Positions 10,801 through 22,800 of a stretch of 64,000 bases of DNA are shown piece after piece (within the stretch, counting starts at the first letter, position 1; each line of letters starts with the position of its first letter). Source of the DNA: Sclerurus mexicanus (taxonomy: Eukaryota; Chordata; Aves; Passeriformes; Furnariidae); assembly GCA_013396755.1 (NCBI GenBank), contig VWZF01005998.1, positions 1,027,961 to 1,091,960 of the forward strand, given 5' to 3'. The notes beneath the pieces are model-generated. The model did no database searches. It worked only from the letters and a program-made list of their open reading frames with translations, and was not told the origin of the DNA. A program made the translations under genes and the position numbers.

Positions 10801-13800
10801 GGAAAAAAAAAAAAGAAAAAGAAAGGAAAAAAAAAGAATGAAGTCCCCAAAGGCCTGACAAACCCAAGCAAAGCAGCAATGCTTACCTCCAGTGGGGCGT
10901 GGGACATACTGGAGGGCTAGTTTCATCTCCCCTCTGTTTTCTAGATTAAGAGCCATTGTTGAAGTCTGAAATAAAATAAATTTGTTAAAAAAATTAACAA
11001 ATAAAATACAGAAAGCCCTCCACACCTACAAATCTCAAACCTTGCAGTTCATGCAGTTTACCATGCCAAGTTTTCCACTGGAACAAACTTGACTTCCACA
11101 TGAGGCAAGTTTTTTCTCATTTCCTTGTCCATTAGTCTTCCCTCAGTTTACAGGAGAAATTTTAAGGCACTTTTATTTACCTGTCAGCACCTCAGATACA
11201 TAGCTCTTCTACTAAAGCAGAAAACTAGACTCAGTAAGAGGCAAACAGGCTTTGAGGGCACATTTTTCCACTGTTGTACACTTATTTAATACCAGAAAAT
11301 ATGTTCTTTCAATCAGGAGATTTAGTCTTTGTGCAACAGAAAGTACATTTCTCTAAACTCGTTTCTACAAGAATGTTTGCCTCATTTAATCCATTTAAAA
11401 ATCAGCCTCAACAAGAGTCGAGCTGTCTTGCAGAAAGGCACAAGAGTATGTCACTTCTTCAACGATAATCATGGACCATCTGTAGATGGAATGGGGCACC
11501 TGTTAACATTTGGTTACATTTACTTACTCAGAGCAGCTTAAAAATCAGTCAAATTAAATCAGCCCTAAAGATATCCCTGTTTTTTCTGCAAATTACTAAA
11601 CTTGACCTTGAGCTAATTTTGGAATGAATTAATGAAGTAGATTCAGGATTAAAAAAAAAAACCAACGAAAAACAAAACCAAACAACAAAAGAAACCAAAA
11701 CCTCTGGCAGTGGCTTTGCCAATAATATAAATTTTGGCTGAAACCCATTAACAAACAAGATGCATACAGACATGGACATCATCACTGCATCTGACATTAA
11801 AATTATGCTGCACCTGCTCCATATTCTCAGAAGGTTTACTTTATATTCAGTGAACAAGTGCCTTCAGGTTTCTGTTGCAACAACGTGACAAAAGTAAGAA
11901 ATACCTTGAAATTCCTACTCTTTAGACTGTGAGAAAGTTTTTGCTACTATAATAGCTAGCTAGACTAAAAGAAACCTTAGAACTGTATGTTCCGTTTACT
12001 AGTATATATGTATTTATAATTAGAATCAACACAAACCCCACAGAACACACAGTAACAAGTTAAATAATGACTTGGTTTTGCACTTACACAGCAGAAAATG
12101 CAAAACAGCCAACCTACCCTTGGCTTGAGGGGAAACCAGTTGATCTGCTTGTTGGATCTATCATTCCAGTCCCAAGTTCCTAAATCCAACTCCACTTCAC
12201 CCAGGAAGCTATTCCTCCCAAAGGTATCATTGTGCCAGACAGATATATTAAGGGTTTGGTTCTTTAGGAGATCCTTCTCAATTTTATACTGCCAGGAGAA
12301 AGAAATGAGGAAAACAAATTTAAAACAAGATGAATTTTTATCAGTGCTTTGTCTGAAAGTGATAAGGTTAGAAAAAAATGTATCTGAGTTTATACATCCA
12401 TAGTTGCTCAAGTCTTCATTTCAGAAAACAAACACACAAACGAGAAACAATAAAACTCAACTCTTTACTTTTTATTTCCCGCATCTTGAGCTCATACTTG
12501 GCTTGTGTTTCTTACAAGAAGTATAAAACAACCAGTGTTCTCAGTGCTGCATCCAGAGTTCACTGTAGAATTAACCCATCCGTGGAAGGACACAGTCATT
12601 TCTACAGAGCAGTCCCTCTCATGCTAACATCTCTTTTGAGTGCATCTAGACCTGTCCCTAAAAGTTAAGGTTCCTCATACATCACACATGCAGTGTTTAA
12701 TTTCTAGTAGTAGTTTGATAAATACCCGCAGTATTTCGTTATAGACTGGATTAAAAGTTTTCTTTTTGACTGAGGTCTTCCGTTTGCCCAGCTTGTATTT
12801 CTCTGGAAGCAGGTAGGTCTTTACATACCTAAAATTTAGAGAAGCTTGTTAGAAGAGAAAAAACACACCCTCTCCAACTTCCTCTTCCAAATTACAGTGG
12901 TACTTTCATATAAAGTAAAAGAAATCCACTTAAGTAGCCGTTATGTTGTTCAGCTTGTACATTTAAGAAATAGAACAGCAGCAGTGATATATAGCATCAC
13001 CCCTTCCTTATAATATCCTTCTCCAAGAGAAAATCTTTTGAAATGTCTCCTAAACACAAAAATACAGAATATATAACTATAGCAGGCCCAGATACCATAT
13101 TTATAGGCTCTAATTCTATTGAAAATTTACCAAAGCAGGATGTCACATCTGAAAAGTAGAATTTTAAGAGAATTTAATAGCCTTAAAATGTTGAATTTCC
13201 CATACTAGTATATATACCATTTTATAATGGCAATTCTATATTCAATCAGAGTGAAAAAAAAACCCACAAAGCACGTTATAGCTTCTTCATCTATTTATTG
13301 GGTTGTTTACTCTGACAGGTTAGAGAAATTGGAAAACCCCATCAGTTTTCATTTTCACATTAAAAAAAAAACTTACATTAGAAAATAAATGCATTCTTTG
13401 CACTTACGGGTCTGAACGCTGTCGCTTGACATCGGCTACTGCCAAGTCCTTACACTGGCAAATAAAAATGTGGAGCTCGTTCAGCTGTTCCACATAATCA
13501 ACAGCAAACTGAATGTTCCCCTTCACATCAACATTGCCAAAGTCTGCACTATAGATGCTCATCAGACTTCCGCTCACCTGCAGCATACAAGAGGAAACAA
13601 GTTTTCCAGGCACTGCATTTCACCAGATACTTCAAGATTAGGGCAGAAGCTATGCTGAGAATTCAGATAGTAAAGAAATCAACTGTGTCTCTTTAGATGT
13701 AATAAGGAAACATAATAGACATTATTATACAACTTCCTCAGCCAGCAGATTAACAAAAGAAAGATATTTGAAAACTAAAGGTGCTAGGCCAAGTTTTCTA

Positions 13801-16800
13801 CAAAAAAATTGAATGGGTTTATTGCATTGAGACAGAGAAAAATGAAATTATAGCATGCTGTATATCTAGGGATTGCCTGTGATCAGATCCTTGAAATATT
13901 ATTTCTAAATCTCTTCAGCTGATCTTCCTTGCACAAAGCAGAGTTTAAGACTTTAAGACAACAGACCTTCTGAAAAAAACCGAGAAGACTAGGGGATGAA
14001 GTCTATATGGCTGAATTATGTATCTAAATACATAGTTAATAAAACACTGAAAATTAAACACTCCATATGGAGAAAGATGTATAATTTCTTTTTTTAATCT
14101 CAACATCTTTCCCCAGAATTTTACTTTTCCTTACTAGAAGTCCACATAAAGCAATATCTTTTGGTTATTTAGTTCACTGACTCAATTACACATGCAACAT
14201 ATCCATAATGTCTTCTACTTTCACTTATTCCTCCCCACTTTCTCCTTTCCTAAATGTTTGTCCTCTATAAATTGTTCCTCATTTTCAGCTACAAATGCAT
14301 GCTCTTATGGTAAAATCCATCTTTGCTCAGAGTCCTGAACAGGCTACAATATGTTACTAGAAAAAAAAAATTAAAATTTTATTTAATTTCATTTTATTTA
14401 ATTCAGACAAGTCCATGCAAGGAATTATGTTACATTCATATAACAAAGATGGAAAGAAGAAGACAGAGACACCGAGGGAAGAAAGATAAGAGGAAAGAGA
14501 AGAGAGATAAAACAATATTAAATAGATTAGCAAAAGCAAAGTGCCATTAAAACAAGGCTTTGGTTTACATACAGAGGATAAGGAGGCCATGCCAGAAGAG
14601 CCGCTAAGATTGGTTAGAGAGCTGGGACTCTTCTTGATTCTGCCAAAGGAATAACTGCTTTCTGATGCTGTATCTGTCTCTCTGTCATCACTCTACAAAA
14701 ACATCACAGAAAAAAAGTCTGTGTACTTTTTTACAGTCACAAAAAAACATTGAAAAAACAAAACCAAACAAACAGAATTTTAATGCAGATTGAGACTCTG
14801 AAAACCTGAATTTAAATTCCCTTGTAGTGCAATATGAATAATGTTTCTTGAATTAGGTCATGCATTTAAAGTTGAAAGGGAATACTTCTGATGAACAGCC
14901 TACATTGATAATATTTTTAAGCAGCAATGCAACTATGCTCAGGGGTTTTCTTGTTTGTTTGCTTTAAATCTCAAACAGCAATGAAAAAATGCAAAGTTAA
15001 GCTTATTGGGGCAATTAGACTCAACTTCTCTATGCCACTTTCTCATGCATAAACTTAAGCAAGTGGTAATGCTCAGGTCTCTTACCAGTCCCTTTCTGTT
15101 GCACAGCAAATGCTGTCAGTTCAGTGCCTCTGCCTGGAGGGCAGCTGGCTGGAAGATGCACAGAACAGCACTGGATGCAACAAGTGGTTTTTGCAGTCTT
15201 CTTGCCAGTGGGCAAGCAGGACTCTGCATTTCCCTCAGGGAATTGCAATTTTGGTTTCCTTGGTCATTACCAGGTTACATGCTTACAATCCCATTCTATA
15301 TCAATGCTACCTCTGCACTAAAACATTGATTTACTTTCTATGTGTGCTTTGGCATCTTCCTACACAATCTTTTATGGACAATGTCATCTCCCTGTTGTGT
15401 TCCACCCACAAACAATTTACATTCCCCTCTCCTTTAAACAGTTTTGAACTAATGTCACAGATCTTCTAATAAGAGATGTAAGATTAGTAAACAACAATTT
15501 CTACACATTAAGGAAATAATTATTTATACAAATAAGTATATAGCATATAAGCAATTTGAATAAGCCTTTATAAAATCTGTTTATTGTAGCTTCTCTGGTT
15601 GTGTCTATAGTGGTAAGTAAAAGCAGGCCAGGTTTGTTCTCTAGTTCAGAGGCCAATGACTAATGTCCATCCTACCTAGAGCAAGGCTGCCTGACAGAAA
15701 ACTGATTCGGAGAATGCTATTTGGGACTGTACAAAGTCAGTCCAGGGAGTGAAGTAGCAGTTAAGCAGTGCAGATAGTCAGTCCTGTTACATGGACTCTT
15801 TGAAAGATACAAAAATCCTAAATCCTCTTATAGGGGAAGGATTTGTATTGATTAGACAAGGGGGAATGGCTTACAGAGGGCAGGTTTAGATCAGATATTA
15901 GGAAGAAATTCTTTCCTGTGAGGGTGGTGAGGCACTGGAACAGGTTGCCCAGAGAAGTTGTGGATGCCCCATCCCTGGGAGGGCTCAAGGCCAGGCTGGA
16001 TGGGGCTTTGAGCAGTCTGGTCTAGTGAAAGGTGTCCCTGCCCATGGCAGGCGTCTGGAATTAGATGACCTTTAATATCCCCCTAAACCAAACCATTGTG
16101 TCATTCTGTGATATAGAATCATAGACATCATAGATCAGACAGTTCAAATTGCTTATCAAACTTCAGTGTCATTTTAAGAGATTTAAATGCAGCCTCAAGC
16201 TTGTTCCAAGGTCCACACCATGATGAGGATAATAAAAATAATCAGGCATGCCATGGTGTCCGGAATTCTGAAATTTCACTTGCATGGAGTTAACAGACGG
16301 GTAGCTGAAACTATAATATTTCAGAGACAGAGCTTACCTCTTCCTGTAGGAATGATGGTACTGACTTGCTCAGTCCTTTAAGTTTTTCAGGGTTGGAAAA
16401 CAGTTTATCAGTCTGTGAAGGCACTGTGGAAACTGAAGAGCAGTAGTTCAAAAGGCTTCAAAAGCATGTTTGTACTTCAGAACAGTGAGATTCCATAACA
16501 GAACACAGTTAGAAATAAAGCACTTCAGATTAAATACATGCACATGCACAACCAGTTTACAACTTGGATGCAAGAAGGTGTTTTTTCTCCACAGGACTCA
16601 GAGAAGGAAAAGGAACATAGAAGCAATAGGAACATTTGTGTAAATCAAGCAAATTGTAGACCTGACCAAGGAAGTCTTAAGTATTCCTACTTAATTATAA
16701 GATGCATATCTCATTAATGATGCACATTTTTGCAGCCCATCTCTACCACATTTGTATATCTCTACTGAAGTTCACTTCTGTGCTCTTTCACTGTAGAAAG

Positions 16801-19800
16801 CTTAATTGCACAAGCTAACCTTGCAAAAATCCAGCTTGCAGTAAGCCCACAATTCTCTACATTTTCCCTGCTATAACCCCACTTATATGTAATGATACAC
16901 TAAAGCTGGACTGGGTACACATTGTGAAATGCACCAATACTGAGTATCATAGGACAGAGGATTATTTGGCAACAAACAGCCAGTTACAGAAGTGCATATC
17001 CATTGCATAAAACGAAACACTGCACATAATGGGTTTGCAAGGTGTGAAGTTTTTGCAAAGCTTTTGCTGTTGAAGCTCAGCTAGTGCTTAGCATACCAGT
17101 TATCATCAGGATGCAGTTAGATGCAGTTTCCCCCCTGATCAAGTATCTAGTCCAGATGTGTACCTTGTTAGTTGTTAAATAAAAAAGTACTTGTAATGTA
17201 TTAGTTCAAGTATCAGTGGAGAAGTGTCTCCACCATCTGCTGGAAGAATCCTATTACTCACTTCCTGTTGCATTTTCAGTCCTCTCTCGATGCTGATCAG
17301 GTTTTGGACCTGGTCAGTGCAGTATTGACAACAGTCACTCAGTAGCAGTTTTACAATGTTATAAATAGCATCAATATACTTTATATGTGGGAATTTTTTT
17401 AATTCCCCAGACCCCATAAGCTTTGTGGGTTTTTATTCCTCCCAGTAGTTTAGTAGTGGTTTAGGTATTAGGCCTCTATGAGCATTAGGTGTTTCATTTT
17501 GGTGTATCATGGAGCAAGTTGTAAATGTAAATGCAAAAATAGGGACTTAGTGGTGGACTTGGCAGTGCTGGGTTAACAGTCAGACTTGATGGTCTAAAGG
17601 TTTTTTTCCAACCTAAACAATTCTATGATTCTCCTTTTATGTTTTGCATCTCTGTCCTCCTTGGAGGAGCTGGATCATAAAGGTAATATGAGTGTGCAAG
17701 CTAAACAAAATCAGTCTTTTCACTGTTCTGAATGAACAGTCTTTTCAAGAGATTCTGTCTGCACAGCTATCAGTTTGGCTGTGTGCCATTTTTTCATAAC
17801 TTCGTTCAATAAATTTAACTCAAAATAGCCTATTGTTTTCGGTAAATGTCTACACAATCACACTGAATGCAAAACAGGCTTTCAGTAGGGGTCTTCGTTT
17901 GAAAGCAGAGTGCAGTATGGTGCTTGAGTCTTGTCACTTTACTGGATGTTACATGCATCCTAATGTGCTATGATTATCCTCTTTATACTATGGACCACTA
18001 ACATGCAAGATGCTTTAAAGCATCTAAAACATGGGAAAAAAATGCAACTGTGCACTTTTAAAATGGTAGTGCTACAATTCATTAAATGAAGAATTGTGTG
18101 TTGTATTCCATCATATTCAATGTTATTTGACGATTTTCAATTCTGTTCATTCTGACATGGTTTTGGAGCAGATTTGCTTTTATTTTTCCCAGATTTGGAA
18201 TTTCTAAAAGTATATAGAACAACTTAACACTAAGGCATTTGTAATGTTCTAATGGACTGATGATACCAGCACTAGCTGATCCAGCAGCTCATTATTTCTT
18301 CGGAGTAATTCTACTTTACAGGACTGACACGGGGATTTTAAGAGAGGTTCCTCTTCAACTGATGCATTCTGAAGAGTGTTTTGCAGTAGCAAAAGTCATC
18401 TTGCATCTTATAATACAACAGATAAACAGAAAAATTCAATATTTACTTAGGCCAAGTCTTTCAACTGAGCTAGTGTTCAAAGCTCCCTATAATTTCAGTA
18501 ACTGTTTCATAGGTTGAATGAGTGAAGGCAAAAATAATACACTGATAAGTGACACAGCTTCTACAAATATAGAAGGACATAAATATATTCCTTAAGAAAA
18601 AACAACACAACAGAACTCTACAAAAGCTTTTCAGCCATGCTGAGGTTAATAAAATCTAAAAACACAATACAATTCTTGGTTTAAAAACAAAGAAAAAAAA
18701 AGAAGAAAAAAAACCCTTCACTAGTAGAGGACACTGAAAAAGCAAAAAAATTCCATGCAGACACAAAAGATATTTACCATCTTCAGCACTAAGAGCTAAT
18801 TCTTCCTTTGGGTTATCTATTTTTCCTTTATCTGTGCAGAAAAAAATAACACATAGTTAAAAATAACACATAGTTAGAAAATTCATTGCTCAGTATAAAA
18901 TGGATGGCAGTGGTAATCACAGAATTAAGAGTAATGAGAACAAAAAACACAAACAAACCAGCAGAGCCATGGGAATTGTTAAACTCAAGAGATGCTGTTA
19001 CTTCACACTCTACTTCAAAGCCTACATCCAAGCAAGGGTCTCACGTTGACAGTTTCTATCAGCTTGCTGTTGCAACAATGTTAGCGCACACCTAAAATCT
19101 AGAAACTGGTTAGAAGCAAGGAAGAGGATAAGTAGTGTTAGAACAATAACTTGCCAACAATAGCCAACATCTTTCAAAATCTGCATCTTCACACTGCAGT
19201 ATGCAAATGTAAGTTCAGTCTATGTCTTCCCCATTAGACATGAGATAAGCATGAAAACACTCAGGGACAAGGTGAAGGGAAACAGGAATAATAATTGACA
19301 AAAAAGAAATCCAAGGAGACTACTGAGGGAAGTCAAGAATTCTTTTAAGTATAGTATTATCTCACACTTCTTATCTCAGAGAGTTTGGTAGAACACACAG
19401 GTGAAACATTACTTAATTGAGTTTTTCATGCTTTCACTGTCTACCAGTTCAGCCCAAACGAGCAGCCAAGAGGCAATGGCAGTTGTTGCGCAGATTTGGG
19501 TAATTGCCAAGACTTTCACTAGCGAAAAACTATCCAAGAAACAGTTAATCGCTATCGACATAGCACATTTCTGGAAGATGTCTGCTTCACAGGCCAGCGT
19601 TGTTTCAGAGTTAAGACAAAGAAAATTAAACTGTGTGAGAAAAGAATCCAGTTCCACAGTACAAGCTCCATACAGCTTATTGAGAAATAAAGACAAGGTC
19701 ATGACTTGGCAAGGCTGTGTGGAAGACGACCATGAACAGATTTAAGCTGAACTGGGGGTCATGGGAGACACACACAAGCTTTGTGCTCACTTGAGGTGGC

Positions 19801-22800
19801 TGCTGGAATGTCCTCTAGACTTTTGGAAGGCTTTTTCCTATCTGCACTCCTTTTCAAAGCCATCAAAACAGGGTTTAATGCTTCTTCAGAACCTGTTATG
19901 AGACAAAAAACATGAACACTGCACACAAAGATGTCACCTTAAGCAAGTCAGTGAAGAACCAGCCATGGATTTGTCATGAGAATCTATTTGGACTCTTAGC
20001 AAAGACAATAAACGTTCAACAAAAATACAAAATAAATTCAAAATAAACGTCTAACTTCAAGTGTCCATTTGTACTCTGTAAATAACCTCAGACATCAGAA
20101 AAGACAGAAAAGTTCCTTGATTTGCCTTGTGTAGGTATATCTGTCTTTACTGACTAATAATGGGGCTTGGCATGGCAATTCTGGCATTTAATTATTTAAG
20201 AATAATATCAGATAAACTCAGATTGTAGCCATTTTGTAACCTCCTTTTATGAATAGGCACCAAAAAAAAAATGTTTATAGTTTTTCCTTCATGCAAACTT
20301 TTCTGTTATATTCTCTCCAGTGAAAGTAATTTTGTTTCAATACTTGATGAACAACCACACAAAAAAAACCAGCTGTGGATTTATTTGGATTTCTGGAATT
20401 ATGCAATTGCCTCCAAAGGTAGAATCAAGACAGACCTAGCTCCTTCAGACACCTTTAAATCTCTCACTTTCCCCCATCTCACTCTCCTCTCCCTCTACCA
20501 ACCAATCACGCATTACAGCATTCTGTCTGTAATTCTGGGTGAAAACAAATTATGTTTGATTTTTCCTCATTTGCCTTGAGTCTTCACTGACTTCTTTGGA
20601 ACCTCACTTTCAAAACAGGTTCAAGTGTAAGTTGGCTGGCCCTGGCAACTTCACATATTTCTCAGATTCTCCAGATGAATAAAACATTCCCAGTCTCTCG
20701 GTATGAGCCTGAAAAGATTATCTCCTCTATCTTAAGCTATTTGATGACTATCACACACTATACAGTGACTAGAGCTACCATTCAAAGAAATAATGTGAAT
20801 CCTAGTAAACACATAATTTCTATGGCTGCTTTCCAGTGCAATGGGCAGCAAGGCTAAATGAAATAGCACAGAGTATTGCTATGTCCTTATATCCAGCCAT
20901 TCCGTTGGTAAGGATTTATCTTTGAAGACCAGCTGGTCAAACTAAATAATGTACTCAGACAGCCACTGGTATTTTTTTCCCCTTTTAATCCAGAATATTT
21001 AAAATTATTACTAGATTGGGTGTTACAAATTAATAAATCTGAAGGTGATGTCATGAGGAAGAAAACGGTTAATCACAAAGACTGAGTTGATTCATGCTGT
21101 TAAACTCCTCTTACCAAAAAGGCTTATCCAAATGTAGTACATGTCTGTCAAACAATTTTCAATTACAGGACTTAATTAGTTCTTCCCATCCTTACCAAAC
21201 AATTACCCACAGCATTTAATTAAGAAATAAGTATCACACAGACTTTCTGTTAACATATTTCAAGTTGGTTGTCAAAAAAATATTGTATGCATGTTTAACA
21301 ACTCAGCACCACGAATTTTAGAAATCAAACAGCTCACGAGTTGAACTTCTGGTTCCAGAGCGGGAATCGGAGTTTTCGTCTGAAAACTTGGATCCCAAAT
21401 TTAAACTGTCCCCTTCCTCTTCATCATTATCCTCATGCTGAGACATTAGGCGAAGCTGAGCTTCTTTCGGCTGGGGGGAGTTGCTATCACCCTTAAGTGG
21501 TGTGCTTGTTTTTCTGAAATTCAACAGTGCTTGAAATTCTGAATTCTGTTCAGAGGCCTCCAAGGATGTGCTTTCAACTCTCCTTCCTTTTTCGTGTATC
21601 TGACATGGCTTGATTGTAATCATATTTGTCTTGTCTTCCAAGGAAGTAAGATCTACTGGAACCATGTTTCCCTCTTCTATTTTATTAATAGCTTCATCTC
21701 TTTTAAGATCAGAATCTTCAATTTCACTTACTGCAAGATCATTTACTGAAGCTTTGACATTTTGTTCTGGATCTTCCCCTTTGATAGCTAAATTTATTTG
21801 TGTATGATAGCTACTCAGAAAATTATATGGCTGTGACCTGGTTGTGGATAGAGTCTCTTTTTCTGAGGGAAATGTGTGGTCTCCAAACTTTTCTTGCTTA
21901 CATATCTCCTTGGATATTGGACATGAAATTATAGATGCTTCTTCAGCAAGTTTTGCTAAAGAACAACTGAATTCACTGAATTTTTCAATATTTGAAATAG
22001 AAGTTTTTTCTACCGTTTCTTGTATTTCTTGAGGATGATCTCTCTCTTGTTGATGTGGAACATGCATACTTAGACTAGTCTCTGTTTTACCTTGCATGTT
22101 CTTACCCATATTCTCTAGCATAGAAGCTGGTGTTTCAGAGATCTCTTTTGGTAGCTTCTGAAAATTAACATCAGACCCTCTATATTCAGCTTTGGACAGT
22201 GCTGATCTTTCTGTGGTCTCACCCATTTCCTTTAGCAGCTCTCCATCATACTCATAGGTTGTGCTCTTAGCTCCCACCTCTGCAGTCCCCTGTACTGTGC
22301 TGCCAGCACATTTTGGTTTAGAGGGTGGTGTTCCAGAGACCCCCTTCAGCAGCTTCTCTAAAGCAGGACTCAGGCCACTGTCCTTGGATGGGGCAACAGA
22401 CTTTTCTACCATCTCATGGATTTCCTGCAGCACCTTTCCATCACACTCACAAGTCATGCTTTTAATTTGCACCTCAGCAGTTCTCTGTACTGTGCTCTCA
22501 GTACATTTTGGTTTAGGAGGTGGTATTAGAGAGGCCTCCTTCAGCAGCTTCTCTAAAGCAGAACTCAAGCCACTGACATTACACGGGGCAACAGACTTTT
22601 CTATGTTCTCACTGATTTCTTGCAGCACCTCTCCATCATGCTTATATACTGTGCTTTTAACTTCCACCTCAGCAGTGCTCCATACTGTGCTGTCAGCACA
22701 TTTTGGTTTAGGAGGTGACGTTTCAGCAGCTTCCTTAAGCAGCTTCTCTAAGACAGAACTCAAGCCACTGACCTTGGATGGGGCAACAGACTTTTCTATA

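Larger units (their letters stand above)
7859..18777. other. SYTL2 introns between exons 9 and 18
   Basis: The introns separating exons 10-18 hold no supported gene. Those above 300 bases (7859-8881, 9088-9816, 9917-10886, 10966-12117, 12289-12725, 12829-13407, 13578-14572, 14693-16337, 16424-18777) are AT-rich. They contain two CR1 fragments (15855-16112, 17541-17632), the purine tract at 10764-10838 and an A/C-rich stretch at about 11649-11700. Confidence 0.6.

Noticed and set aside
19401..19745. 114-codon plus-strand ORF in a SYTL2 intron
   Set aside because: No domain or family resemblance, no splice or promoter context.
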